A stretch of DNA of 64,000 nt from Clostridia bacterium. Lineage in GTDB: Bacteria; Bacillota; Clostridia; Oscillospirales; Acutalibacteraceae. The notes below the pieces were generated by a model that was given only the letters and a program-made list of their open reading frames with translations, was not told the DNA's origin and searched no databases. The first letter of the stretch is position 1; each line of letters starts with the position of its first letter. A program made the position numbers and the translations under genes. The DNA lies in NCBI GenBank assembly GCA_017468425.1, contig JAFUIO010000005.1, positions 1-64,000 on the forward strand. The letters run 5' to 3'. This document shows, one piece after another, positions 16,833 through 26,123 of the stretch.

Positions 16833-17555
16833 ATGAACGGATATATCAATTCTGTTCAGTCTTTCGGTGCAGTTGACGGACCGGGGGTCAGATATGTGAT
16901 TTTTATGCAAGGGTGTCCTTTGCGATGCTCTTGCTGCCACAACCCCGACACCTGGGAATTTTCAAAAGAGCAGGAAGTTACACCTGAAGATTTACTTACA
17001 AAAATTCTTCGTTTCAAAAGTTACTTCGGTGCTGACGGCGGTGTTACCGTTTCAGGCGGAGAAGCACTGATGCAGAGCGAATTTGTAACAGAACTTTTCA
17101 CACTCTGCAAAAAAGAAAACATCCACACGTGCCTTGACACAAGCGGATGTATTCTTGATGAAAATGCAAAAAAACTGCTCTCGGTTACAGACCTTGTTCT
17201 TCTTGACATAAAGTATACAAACGAAGACGACTATCAGAATTATGTGGGTTGTTCCCTTTCAGATGTGATGAAATTTTATGATTATCTTGAAGAAAAGAAT
17301 ATCCCCACATGGATTCGTCAGGTGATTATTCCTACGAAAACTGATTCTGAAGAAAATATGTCAGAACTTCTCAAAATCATTGAGAATCATCCCCTGTGCA
17401 CAAAGAAAGCAGAACTTCTGCCTTTCAGAAAATTGTGTCAGCCTAAATACGACAATATGGGGCTTGAATTCCCCTTCGGAAACATCCCCGAGCCTGACCC
17501 TGAAAAAGTAAAAAAATTACAAAATACTATAAACAAAAAACTCGCAAGTAATTAA
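16833..17555 (+). CDS. pflA: pyruvate formate-lyase-activating enzyme
   Basis: A 240-residue radical SAM enzyme that installs the glycyl radical on PflB. The [4Fe-4S] cluster motif CxxxCxxC is visible as GCPLRCSCCHN near residue 30, followed by DTW; GGVTVSGGEAL is the SAM-binding GGE region. There is no ferredoxin-type insert, as expected for a PflA. The start codon follows the pflB stop directly, without a clear ribosome binding site of its own, so translation is probably coupled. The stop codon lies in the loop of the terminator hairpin. Confidence 0.96.
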   Translation: MNGYINSVQSFGAVDGPGVRYVIFMQGCPLRCSCCHNPDTWEFSKEQEVTPEDLLTKILRFKSYFGADGGVTVSGGEALMQSEFVTELFTLCKKENIHTCLDTSGCILDENAKKLLSVTDLVLLDIKYTNEDDYQNYVGCSLSDVMKFYDYLEEKNIPTWIRQVIIPTKTDSEENMSELLKIIENHPLCTKKAELLPFRKLCQPKYDNMGLEFPFGNIPEPDPEKVKKLQNTINKKLASN

Positions 17556-17569
17556 CTTGCGAGTTTTTT
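17537..17569 (+). terminator. intrinsic terminator of pflBA
   Basis: A 12-bp stem, AAAACTCGCAAG with CTTGCGAGTTTT, has a 7-base loop that contains the pflA stop codon, followed by a T run. Confidence 0.9.
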
Positions 17570-17580
17570 ACATCTTTAGC

Positions 17581-17620
17581 ACAAAAAATCCCTGTCAGTT
17601 ATTTCTGACAGGGATTTGAA
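17581..17620 (-). terminator. intrinsic terminator of the tig-clpP-clpX unit
   Basis: A perfect 13-bp stem (17586-17598 with 17605-17617, CCCTGTCAG core) and a run of T on the minus strand, directly after the clpX stop. Confidence 0.9.
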
Positions 17621-17621
17621 T

Positions 17622-18881
17622 TTATTCTGTTTTTTCTTTAAACATAACTATAGGCTGTTCGCCGTTTTCAACGCATTCTTTTGTAATCTGTACGCTCTGC
17701 ACATTTTCGTCAGAGGGAATATCGTACATTACGGGGAGAAGAATATTTTCTGCTATTGAGCGAAGACCACGTGCGCCTGTTTCTTTTTCAAGAGTTTTCT
17801 TTGCGATAGCACGGAGCGCATCGTCATCAAAAGTAAGGTCAACATCGTCCATTGAGAAAAGCTTCCTGTACTGTTTAACAAGAGCATTTTTAGGCTCGGT
17901 CATAATCTGAACAAGTGCGTCCTCGTCAAGCTCCTGAAGAACAGTAACAATGGGAAGACGGCCGACAATTTCAGGAATAAGACCAAATTTCACAAGGTCC
18001 TGATGTATAACTTTATTTCTGATATTTTCAGATTTTCTTTCTTCCTTACCCTTAACATCGGCACCAAAACCTAAAGCACCGTTGTTGCCCGTGCGTTTTT
18101 CGATAATTTTTTCAATACCGTCGAAAGCACCGCCACAGATGAAAAGAATATTTGTTGTATCAATCTGAATAAATTCCTGCTGAGGATGTTTTCTTCCGCC
18201 CTGAGGAGGAACGTTTGCAACAGTGCCTTCAAGAATTTTAAGAAGTGCCTGCTGAACACCTTCACCGCTTACATCACGTGTAATTGAGGGGTTTTCAGAT
18301 TTTCTTGCAATTTTGTCGATTTCGTCAACGTAGATAATACCTCTTTCGGCTTTTTCTACATCAAAATCGGCAGCCTGAATAAGTCTTAAAAGAATGTTTT
18401 CAACGTCTTCGCCAACATAACCTGCTTCAGTAAGAGTTGTTGCATCTGCAATAGCAAAGGGAACATCAAGAATTTTAGCAAGTGTCTGTGCAAGCATAGT
18501 TTTGCCCACACCAGTTGAACCGAGCATAATAACATTACTTTTCTGAATATCCACATCACCGTCATCAATGGAATTGATACGTTTGTAATGGTTGTACACA
18601 GCAACGCTCAACACAACCTTTGCATCATCCTGGCCGATAACGTATTCATCAAGTTTTTCCTTGATTTCACGGGGTTTGGGCAATTTAGGTGTTTCCTGAA
18701 CTTCGCGTTTGCGAACTCCACGTTTTGTGCCCATTTCTTCCTCAATGATATCGCGACAAAGGTCAACACACTCGTTACAGATGTAAACGCCGTGACCTGC
18801 AATCATCTTGCGGACCTGCGCCTGACTTTTACCGCAGAATGAGCAAAAAACGGAACTTTTTGTGCCATCATTTTTAGACAT
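17622..18881 (-). CDS. clpX: ATP-dependent Clp protease ATP-binding subunit ClpX
   Basis: A 419-residue AAA+ unfoldase that delivers proteins to ClpP. The N-terminal zinc-binding domain is shown by CSFCGKSQ and CNECVDLC (residues 10-45). Walker A is [12 protein letters not shown], Walker [12 protein letters not shown], and the pore loop region GYVGEDVE is present. Length is normal for the family. It is the last gene of the tig-clpP-clpX cluster, 15 bases behind clpP, in the order common in bacteria. GGGAG precedes the ATG. Confidence 0.98.
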   Translation of the reverse strand: MSKNDGTKSSVFCSFCGKSQAQVRKMIAGHGVYICNECVDLCRDIIEEEMGTKRGVRKREVQETPKLPKPREIKEKLDEYVIGQDDAKVVLSVAVYNHYKRINSIDDGDVDIQKSNVIMLGSTGVGKTMLAQTLAKILDVPFAIADATTLTEAGYVGEDVENILLRLIQAADFDVEKAERGIIYVDEIDKIARKSENPSITRDVSGEGVQQALLKILEGTVANVPPQGGRKHPQQEFIQIDTTNILFICGGAFDGIEKIIEKRTGNNGALGFGADVKGKEERKSENIRNKVIHQDLVKFGLIPEIVGRLPIVTVLQELDEDALVQIMTEPKNALVKQYRKLFSMDDVDLTFDDDALRAIAKKTLEKETGARGLRSIAENILLPVMYDIPSDENVQSVQITKECVENGEQPIVMFKEKTE

Positions 18882-18896
18882 TATAAAATACTCCCG

Positions 18897-19478
<582 letters not shown>

Positions 19479-19533
19479 AATGATGCCTCCTTTTAGTTTA
19501 CCTATGACACATTTTAGGTTGTTTTCAGTTTAA

Positions 19534-20979
19534 TTATTCAGCAGCTTCTGCTTTTTTAGTTGTTTTCTTTGCTGCGGGTTTCTTTGCTGCCTTTTCTTCG
19601 CCGTCAGCTGCTTTTTTAGTTGTTGTTTTTTTAGCAGTTGTTTTCTTTGCAGGTTTTTCTTCGCCGTCAGCTGCTTTCTTTGTTGTTTTCTTTGCAGCGG
19701 GTTTGCCTACTTTTGCATTTTCAACGATGAAGTCTACAGCCTTACCGATTGCAAGGTCTTTTTTGAGTTCTTCAGGATTGATGAACTTCTTGAGAGTGTC
19801 AACATCCATTTTGTACATTTCAGCGTATTTTGCAAATTCTGCATCAACATCTGCATCTGTTGCTTCGATGTTTTCAACTTCAACGATTTTTTCAAGAGCA
19901 AGACGTGTTTTAACCTGAATTTCTGCCTGACCTTTAAGGTCTTCCATATATTTGTCCATTGAGAGACCCATATACTGAAGGTAGATATCAAGTGCAAGAC
20001 CCTGCTGAGCCATCTGCTGTTCTGTCTGCTGTTTCATTTCGTCAGCTTTATTATCAATCATAACCTGAGGAATTTCTACAGTTGCACCTTCGCAAACCTG
20101 TTTGAGAAGTGCTGATTCAAAAGCATCCTTTGCTCTCTGAGCTTTGCTTTCACCGATTTTTGCTTTGATGTCTGCTTTGAGTTCATCAAGTGTATCAAAT
20201 TCGCTTACGTCTTTTGCGAATTCGTCGTCAAGTTCGGGATATTCTTTTGATTTGATTTCGTTAACTTTAACTTTGAATGTTGCATCTTTACCTGCAAGTT
20301 CAGGAGCATATTCTGTGGGGAATGTTACGTTAACATCGAATTCATCGCCTGCGTTTTTGCCGATAATCTGGTCTTCAAAACCGGGGATGAACTGACCTGA
20401 ACCGATTTCAAGGTCAAAGTTTTCGCCTTTACCGCCGTCGAAAGCAACGCCGTCAACAAAACCTTCGAAGTTGATGTCTGTGATATCGCCTTTAACTACT
20501 GCTCTGTCTTCAACTGTTACAAGACGTGAGTTTCTTTCAAGGAGATTTTTGATTTCTGCATCTACTTCTTCATCAGTTGCTTCTGCAGATTCTTTTTCTG
20601 CTTTAAGACCTTTGTATGCACCGAGTTCAACGTCAGGTTTTACTGTAACCTTAAGTGTGAGTGCTGCACCGTCTTTGTCAAGCTTTGTGATTTCAACATC
20701 GTAGGGAGCTGCAACGATTTCAAGCTTTGCTTCTTCGATTGCTGCACCAACAACGTCAGGATAGAGAATGTCGAGTGCATCTTCATAGAAGAAGCCTTCG
20801 CCATACATTTTTTCGATCATTGCCTTGGGAGCTTTACCTTTACGGAAGCCGGGAAGGGCAATCTTTTTTTTCTGCTGGTTGTAAGCTTTCACAGTAGCTT
20901 CTTTAAGCTGTTCTGCAGAAATTTCAACCTCAAGTGAGTACACGTTTGTTTCGACTTTGTTTGATGATTTCAAGCTCAT
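19534..20979 (-). CDS. tig: trigger factor with a histone-H1-like basic tail
   Basis: A 481-residue ribosome-associated chaperone. The N-terminal ribosome-binding domain has the signature GFRKGKAP near residue 45, the FKBP-type PPIase domain covers about residues 150-240 (GSGQFIPGFEDQIIG), and the helical C-terminal arms follow. I start at the ATG at 20979 because GGAGG lies 8 bases before it; an ATG 15 bases upstream overlaps that site. About 55 extra residues at the C-terminus are almost only Lys, Ala, Thr and Glu with a repeated KKAADGEEK unit (encoded by 19534-19706). This tail is absent from the usual trigger factor. The gene has its own promoter and leads clpP-clpX. Confidence 0.97.
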   Translation of the reverse strand: MSLKSSNKVETNVYSLEVEISAEQLKEATVKAYNQQKKKIALPGFRKGKAPKAMIEKMYGEGFFYEDALDILYPDVVGAAIEEAKLEIVAAPYDVEITKLDKDGAALTLKVTVKPDVELGAYKGLKAEKESAEATDEEVDAEIKNLLERNSRLVTVEDRAVVKGDITDINFEGFVDGVAFDGGKGENFDLEIGSGQFIPGFEDQIIGKNAGDEFDVNVTFPTEYAPELAGKDATFKVKVNEIKSKEYPELDDEFAKDVSEFDTLDELKADIKAKIGESKAQRAKDAFESALLKQVCEGATVEIPQVMIDNKADEMKQQTEQQMAQQGLALDIYLQYMGLSMDKYMEDLKGQAEIQVKTRLALEKIVEVENIEATDADVDAEFAKYAEMYKMDVDTLKKFINPEELKKDLAIGKAVDFIVENAKVGKPAAKKTTKKAADGEEKPAKKTTAKKTTTKKAADGEEKAAKKPAAKKTTKKAEAAE

Positions 20980-21027
20980 TTTTAAGTCCTCCATATTCTT
21001 TTTACAAAAGTAAATATTAACTGAATT

Positions 21028-21056
21028 ATTTTATCAAATATTTTCCTGAATTTCAA
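21028..21056 (-). promoter_or_regulatory. sigma-A promoter of tig-clpP-clpX
   Basis: TTGAAA, 17-bp spacer and TAAAAT with an upstream TG (extended -10), on the minus strand. Confidence 0.8.
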
Positions 21057-21092
21057 CCTTTTGTTAACATATCGTCAATTCGTCACAAAAAG

Positions 21093-21779
21093 TCAACATT
21101 TTTCTACCAGTTTTGGGCAAAAGTTAAGGAAATCTCCTGAAATTAACGAGAATTTTATGCCGTCACGCTCTCCTGTGAAAGCATAGTTATGCGACGGTCC
21201 GTGAAGATGTGCATAATAACAGCGTTTTATACCCTCGTTTTTAAGCACTTCATAAATCTCTTCGCACACTGCATCGCGGCTCAACGGCGGGTAGTGAAGG
21301 AACACAACCGGCTCACCGCCAAGCTTTTTGGCCTCGTCAATTGACATTTTGAGTCTGCCCGCTTCACGGAGAAGAACTTTCTTATCTTTCTCTCCGTCAT
21401 AGAACCAACCACGCGAACCGCACACTGCAACATCGCCTATTCTGTACGCATTGTTAAAGAGAATATTCAGTGTTGAAAAACCGTTTTTTTCAAAAAATTC
21501 ATCGGCTTTCTTTTTTGTGCTCCACCAATAATCGTGGTTGCCTTTCATAATAAGTTTTCTGCCGTTAAGCTTATCAAGAAATCTGAAATCTTCTTTCGCA
21601 CCTTCAATATTCATCGCCCACGAAATATCACCTGCAACAACAACCGTGTCTTCATCCGTTACAAGTTTATTCCAGTTTTTTTCAAGTCTTTCTTCAAAGT
21701 TCTGCCAGCCGCGGAAAATATCCATTGGCTTATCTGAACCGAAAGACAGATGTGTGTCACCAATTACATACAACGACAT
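21093..21779 (-). CDS. metallophosphoesterase
   Basis: A 228-residue calcineurin-like phosphoesterase. Metal-binding motifs are in order: GDTHLSFG, AGDISWA, KGNHDYWW, HYPPL and YAHLHGP. I start at the ATG at 21779, which has AAAGGA 7 bases upstream; a longer reading would add 14 residues that do not fit the family. It belongs to the group found in many Clostridia as a stand-alone cytoplasmic phosphoesterase of unknown substrate. It lies upstream of tig in the same direction with no clear terminator between. The DUF1540 gene is divergent, starting 88 bases away. Confidence 0.9.
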   Translation of the reverse strand: MSLYVIGDTHLSFGSDKPMDIFRGWQNFEERLEKNWNKLVTDEDTVVVAGDISWAMNIEGAKEDFRFLDKLNGRKLIMKGNHDYWWSTKKKADEFFEKNGFSTLNILFNNAYRIGDVAVCGSRGWFYDGEKDKKVLLREAGRLKMSIDEAKKLGGEPVVFLHYPPLSRDAVCEEIYEVLKNEGIKRCYYAHLHGPSHNYAFTGERDGIKFSLISGDFLNFCPKLVEKC

Positions 21780-21867
21780 AGCAGTTTCCTTTCTGAATAA
21801 TTTATGAAAAAATGAGAACAATAGAACTGCTTTGAAAAAAGCAAATTCAAAACGGAGGCGAAATAAA

Positions 21868-22035
21868 ATGGAAAAAGATCTTATCAGAGAAATTTCTTGT
21901 AACGCAAAGAACTGCGTTTACAACGAAAACGGCCAGAAATGTGTTGCAGGTCACATCAACGTAGGCACAAGCACTGCTTGCACATCAAGCGAAACTTGCT
22001 GCTCAACTTTCAAAAACTGTGACTCCTGCAAATAA
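21868..22035 (+). CDS. DUF1540 cysteine-rich small protein
   Basis: A 55-residue protein with eight cysteines. The DUF1540 pattern is clear: CNAKNCVYN....KCVAGHINV, then CTSSETCCSTF and a final CDSC. GGAGG six bases upstream of the ATG at 21868 decides the start. The family is common in Clostridia and Bacilli and presumably binds a metal; its function is not established. It is convergent with thrC: only two bases separate the two stop codons and I see no hairpin there. Confidence 0.88.
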   Translation: MEKDLIREISCNAKNCVYNENGQKCVAGHINVGTSTACTSSETCCSTFKNCDSCK

Positions 22036-22037
22036 AA

Positions 22038-23531
22038 TCAGATTCCTAACATTTTAAAGACAACCTCGGTCATCTCGGGTTTCTTGCAGACACCTGTAAA
22101 TCTGGGTTCTTTACCTTTAAGGTTTGCCAGCTGTTCAGGGCATTTAACGCCTGAAACCCGGGAGAGTTCGTCTACTGTTTCAAATTCGTCTGAACATACA
22201 TAATCTGCTTCAACTGCACCGAGAACTGCTTTTGAGAATTTGTAGGGGTTTGCAGTTGCAGCAATAACTGTTACTGTATCGTCGCCTGTTCTCTCAACAT
22301 AATCTTCGTAAACCTTGATAGCAACTGAAGTGTGAGTATCGGGAAGATAGTTCTTTTCTTTGAAGCTCTTTGCGATAGTTGCGCTTACTTCATCGTCTGA
22401 ACAGCAACCTGCATCGAAATCTGCTTTAAGAGCATTCAGAACTTCTTCGCTTACTGTGTATTTACCGTCATTGTTAAGTTTACCCATCATTTCTGCCACT
22501 GCTTTATCGTCCGAACCTGTGAGATGATAAAGAAGTCTTTCAAGGTTTGATGAAATGAGAATATCCATTGACGGAGAAGTTGTTGTGAAAAATTCACGGT
22601 TTTTATTGTATTCACCTGTTGTGATGAAATCTGTAAGAACATTATTTGCGTTTGATGCGCAGATAAACTTGTTTACGGGAAGTCCCATCTGTTTTGCATA
22701 GTATGCTGCAAGGATGTTACCGAAGTTACCTGTGGGAACAACGATGTTGATTTTTTCACCTGCCACAATTCTGCCGTCTGCAATAAGGTCGCAGTATGCA
22801 GAAATGTAATATACAACCTGAGGAACAAGTCTGCCCCAGTTGATTGAGTTTGCAGATGAGAACTGCATATTATTTTCTTTGAGCTTTGCACCGATTTCTT
22901 TGTCTGTGAAAATCTTTTTAACGCCGCTCTGTGCATCGTCAAAGTTGCCTTCAATAGCACAAACGCTGACATTTGAGCCTTCCTGTGTTGTCATCTGAAG
23001 TTTCTGCATAGGACTTACACCGTCTGACGGATAGAAAACAAGAATCTTTGTTTTCTCAACATCTTTGAAGCCTTCAAGAGCCGCTTTACCTGTATCGCCT
23101 GATGTTGCAACAAGAATGATAATTTCTTTGCCGTCAACTGTTTTCTTTGCAGAAACAGTAAGGAGATACGGAAGAAGCTGAAGTGCCATATCTTTGAAAG
23201 CACAGGTAGGTCCTTTGAAAAGTTCAAGGATATATGCTTCATCGTTGAAAGGCACAACGGGTGCTACTTTCTCACTGTCAAATTTACCTTCTTTGTAAGC
23301 ACCGTTTACGCAGTAAGAAATTTCTTCTTCTGTGAAATCAGTAAGGTAAAGTGAAAGAACTTTTTTTGCTCTTTCGATGTAAGACATCTCTGACATCTTT
23401 TTGATATCGTCAAGAGAAATCTGCGGGAATGACATCGGCACAAAAAGACCGCCGTCTTCTGAAATCCCCTGAGAAATTGCTTTTGCAGCGTCTACGGACA
23501 CTGCGTTGTTTCTTGTACTTGTGTACTTCAT
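22038..23531 (-). CDS. thrC: threonine synthase
   Basis: A 497-residue PLP enzyme that converts O-phosphohomoserine to threonine. The N-terminus KYTSTRN is typical, the PLP lysine lies in GPTCAFKDMALQLLP and the phosphate-binding loop in NFGNILAAYYAK; ATSGDTGKAAL is the conserved glycine-rich segment. Length fits the longer bacterial/yeast-type ThrC. I start at the second ATG (23531), 6 bases after AGAGGG; the ATG two codons upstream directly abuts that site. No hom or thrB is nearby. A promoter lies inside the end of the dipeptidase gene. Confidence 0.96.
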   Translation of the reverse strand: MKYTSTRNNAVSVDAAKAISQGISEDGGLFVPMSFPQISLDDIKKMSEMSYIERAKKVLSLYLTDFTEEEISYCVNGAYKEGKFDSEKVAPVVPFNDEAYILELFKGPTCAFKDMALQLLPYLLTVSAKKTVDGKEIIILVATSGDTGKAALEGFKDVEKTKILVFYPSDGVSPMQKLQMTTQEGSNVSVCAIEGNFDDAQSGVKKIFTDKEIGAKLKENNMQFSSANSINWGRLVPQVVYYISAYCDLIADGRIVAGEKINIVVPTGNFGNILAAYYAKQMGLPVNKFICASNANNVLTDFITTGEYNKNREFFTTTSPSMDILISSNLERLLYHLTGSDDKAVAEMMGKLNNDGKYTVSEEVLNALKADFDAGCCSDDEVSATIAKSFKEKNYLPDTHTSVAIKVYEDYVERTGDDTVTVIAATANPYKFSKAVLGAVEADYVCSDEFETVDELSRVSGVKCPEQLANLKGKEPRFTGVCKKPEMTEVVFKMLGI

Positions 23532-23565
23532 AAACATCCCTCTTTAATAAATGTTATATCATTTT

Positions 23566-23594
23566 ATTGTAACATAATTTATCTATTTAGTAAA
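23566..23594 (-). promoter_or_regulatory. promoter of thrC
   Basis: TTTACT, a 17-bp spacer and TACAAT on the minus strand; the -35 box overlaps the last codons of the dipeptidase gene. Confidence 0.6.
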
Positions 23595-24449
23595 TACCTG
23601 ACTGCGGAAATATCTGTCAGCATTTTCAAAAAATATCTTATCAGCCAGTGTTCTGCCGAAATAAGAATAAAAAGCATCGTAAAGTGCAGGCATTTTTTCA
23701 ATTCCTTTGATCTCATCGTTAATTGTGCAACCGTCAAAATCACTGCCAAGGCACAAAACATCTGCTCCGCCTAAAAGAAGAATATGTTTTGCGTGGTCAA
23801 AAAGTTTCTGCACTGAATTGCCTTCGCCTAAAAATTTATTATAGAAATTAAGTCCGATAAGACCTTTTCTTTCAATGATTATCTTAATCTGCTCATCCTT
23901 TAAATTTCTCGGATGATTTTCAAGTGCGTATACATCGGAATGACTTGCGATAAACGGAAAATCTGTTGCTTCGCAAAAATCATAAAAGCCTTTTTCACCA
24001 AGATGAGATACATCGGGAACAATGCCGAATTTTACCATTTCCTTTACGGCTTCTTTGCCGAAAGAAGTAAGCCCATTATCTTCATCTGAAAAGCATCCGC
24101 TTGCAAGTTCATTTTCTTTATTCCATGTAAGAGTAATAATTTTAACTCCGTCGCGGTAAAGCTTTTCCACATTTTCAAGTTTACCTGCAAGAGCAGAGCC
24201 GCCTTCAACTGCAAGAATTGCACCTTTTACATCTTTGCATTCTGTTCTGAATTTTTCAAGAACTTCACAGTAATAATCTTCTGCATCTTTTCCCCTTTTT
24301 TCATCGGGCATCCATATTGCGAAAACCTGTTTCCATTCGTCAATACATTCTGCTTTTTCAAGAGAAATATCAAGGTCGTTTGACTTTAAATTTTTACCTT
24401 TCAGGTAACACTCTGTTATTGTGTCGCAATGTAAATCAAAAAACTTCAT
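23583..24449 (-). CDS. membrane dipeptidase family protein (peptidase M19)
   Basis: A 288-residue zinc dipeptidase. DLHCDT at the N-terminus supplies the HxD metal ligands; AVEGGSAL holds the bridging glutamate, VSHLGEKG and SHSDVYAL the histidines, and GSDFDG the late aspartate. It should hydrolyse dipeptides, possibly including D-amino-acid or cell-wall-derived ones. No signal peptide is present, so it is cytoplasmic. Its ATG overlaps the yraN stop codon by one base (TAATG), so rnhB, yraN and this gene are translated as a coupled set. Confidence 0.93.
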   Translation of the reverse strand: MKFFDLHCDTITECYLKGKNLKSNDLDISLEKAECIDEWKQVFAIWMPDEKRGKDAEDYYCEVLEKFRTECKDVKGAILAVEGGSALAGKLENVEKLYRDGVKIITLTWNKENELASGCFSDEDNGLTSFGKEAVKEMVKFGIVPDVSHLGEKGFYDFCEATDFPFIASHSDVYALENHPRNLKDEQIKIIIERKGLIGLNFYNKFLGEGNSVQKLFDHAKHILLLGGADVLCLGSDFDGCTINDEIKGIEKMPALYDAFYSYFGRTLADKIFFENADRYFRSQVFTK

Positions 24450-24805
24450 TATTCCACCTCAAATGCGTTTATAATATGATTAACAATAGTTTTCCCCTTT
24501 TCTTTTTTAACCTCCACAACGTCAAATCGCGGCTGTTTTTCGGTAGGGTTTTCAGATAAATAAATTTCTGCAGTTGTTATTATTTTTCTTTGCTTACGCA
24601 AGTCAACAAATTCCTTCGGCTCTGCGATAGAATTTTCGCTTCTCGCTTTCACTTCAGCAAAAATAATATATTCCTTATTCTCTGCAATAATATCAATTTC
24701 ACCGAAACGTGTCTGGAAATTTTTTCCGATTATTTTATAGCCTTGCTTTTTAAGATACCTTGCGGCTTTTTCTTCGCCCTCAAGACCAAAAAGACCTATA
24801 TTCAT
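24449..24805 (-). CDS. yraN: YraN family (UPF0102) endonuclease-like protein
   Basis: A 118-residue protein of the UPF0102 family, which has an Endonuclease/Holliday-resolvase-like fold. The PD-(D/E)XK-type core is seen as RFGEIDIIAE and FAEVKARS. Its cellular role is not established. It overlaps both neighbours by one base (TAATG at each end), a tight arrangement with rnhB, the usual partner in Firmicutes. Confidence 0.93.
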   Translation of the reverse strand: MNIGLFGLEGEEKAARYLKKQGYKIIGKNFQTRFGEIDIIAENKEYIIFAEVKARSENSIAEPKEFVDLRKQRKIITTAEIYLSENPTEKQPRFDVVEVKKEKGKTIVNHIINAFEVE

Positions 24806-25407
24806 TACTTTTCACCCGTAATCTTTTTAAGAAAGCTTCTTCTGTGGACAGGTGAAATGCCATGCTCCATAATTTTTTCGTAATGGAGTTTTGTGCCGTA
24901 GCCTTTATGCTTCGGAAATTCATACTGCGGATACTGCTCTGCAATTTCCACCATCAATCTGTCTCGTGTAACCTTCGCAAGAATTGATGCTGCAGCAATA
25001 GACGGGCTTTTCGCGTCACCTTTGACTAAAGTTCTTGCCTGAATATCAAGGGGCGGTTTCTGATTGCCGTCTACGAGTGCTAAATCTGCTTTCACATTCA
25101 GGCTTTCAACTGCCCTTTTCATAGCAAGGAAGGTTGCCTGAAGAATATTAATTTCTTCAATTTCTTCAACACTTGCAAAAGCAATGCCGTAAGAAATTGC
25201 TTCTTCGCAGATAACATCATACAATGCATCACGCTTTTTTTCTGTAAGCTTTTTACTGTCATCAAGGCCTTCAATAACAAGTCCGTCAGGGAGAATTACT
25301 GCCGCTGCACAAACAGGTCCCGCAAGCGGTCCTCTGCCTGCTTCGTCAACTCCGCAGACAACCTGAAAGCCTTGTTCATGCGCCTGATGTTCAAAAGTGT
25401 AATCCAT
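24805..25407 (-). CDS. rnhB: ribonuclease HII
   Basis: A 200-residue enzyme that removes RNA from RNA-DNA hybrids, including single misinserted ribonucleotides. [15 protein letters not shown] carries the catalytic Asp-Glu pair, and LVDGNQ and [14 protein letters not shown] are the other family blocks. Normal length. First gene of the rnhB-yraN-dipeptidase set. Confidence 0.97.
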   Translation of the reverse strand: MDYTFEHQAHEQGFQVVCGVDEAGRGPLAGPVCAAAVILPDGLVIEGLDDSKKLTEKKRDALYDVICEEAISYGIAFASVEEIEEINILQATFLAMKRAVESLNVKADLALVDGNQKPPLDIQARTLVKGDAKSPSIAAASILAKVTRDRLMVEIAEQYPQYEFPKHKGYGTKLHYEKIMEHGISPVHRRSFLKKITGEK

Positions 25408-25425
25408 AATTTTTCCTCACTTTGC

Positions 25426-25451
25426 GAAAAGAGGGCGATATACAATCGCCC
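25426..25451 (-). terminator. probable terminator upstream of rnhB
   Basis: A 7-bp GC-rich stem, GGGCGAT with ATCGCCC (25433-25439 with 25445-25451), is followed on the minus strand by TCTTTTCG. It ends the unit that includes the PH-like membrane protein gene. Confidence 0.6.
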
Positions 25452-25458
25452 ATTGAAT

Positions 25459-26076
25459 TTATTTTTTTATTATAAACTTACTCTTATTCTTCTCTGACCG
25501 TTTCTTTTTCAATCTTTCCTCACGTTTTTTCGCACGCTTGTATTGTTCCACATACGTTTCCAGAACAGGTACATCTTTATGTTCAAGAACTTCACTGCAC
25601 ATTTTCGCGTTAACAGGGAAAAATTTTATGAATCCCTCTTTGCAATTAAGTTTGTTTATTTTGCCACTGAACTCCTTCGGATACGGTGTTGTTGAAAAAT
25701 AAATATAACTGAAACCCGTTTTGTAAATATCAGCCTTTACCACATTACCAACTGTAAATGCTTCAAAACCAATATATTTACATTCATCCCAACTTAAAAA
25801 GACGCTCTTTTTAAACAGGCATCTCCACCTGACACCTTTATCATTGACAATAAGCTTGCCCCATACTAATGGCCAAATGAATTTTCCAAAAGCCACATAA
25901 AAGAAAACTTCTAAAAGAATCACTAACACAAAAAATATTATCAATGAAAAATATTCCTTTTCCCGAAAGCCCTGAATAACAGGCTGATAAAAAATAACAA
26001 ACCAAAACAACATCAGAAGACAAAAAAGTCTTCCCTCTGTTACAAGAATGATGTGTGAGCGAAAAGTTTTCTTCAT
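25459..26076 (-). CDS. small membrane protein with two membrane segments, unknown function
   Basis: A 205-residue protein that I do not recognise. Two hydrophobic segments (about residues 12-32 and 40-65) anchor it; the rest is cytosolic, beta-rich (GVRWRCLFKKSVFLSWDECKYIG resembles bacterial PH-like domains such as those of YcxB-type proteins, in shorter form) and ends in a very basic coiled tail rich in Lys, Arg and Glu. I start at the ATG at 26076 because AGAGGT lies 6 bases upstream; an earlier start would overlap the rbgA stop. It follows rbgA closely. Confidence 0.7.
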   Translation of the reverse strand: MKKTFRSHIILVTEGRLFCLLMLFWFVIFYQPVIQGFREKEYFSLIIFFVLVILLEVFFYVAFGKFIWPLVWGKLIVNDKGVRWRCLFKKSVFLSWDECKYIGFEAFTVGNVVKADIYKTGFSYIYFSTTPYPKEFSGKINKLNCKEGFIKFFPVNAKMCSEVLEHKDVPVLETYVEQYKRAKKREERLKKKRSEKNKSKFIIKK

Positions 26077-26123
26077 TATAAAACCTCTTTTGTCATTACA
26101 AAGAGTTTGAAACTGCATATAAT

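Noticed and set aside
23532..23600. T-box or other leader before thrC
   Set aside because: Only about 50 bases separate thrC from the dipeptidase gene, too few for a T-box, and no conserved T-box sequence is seen.
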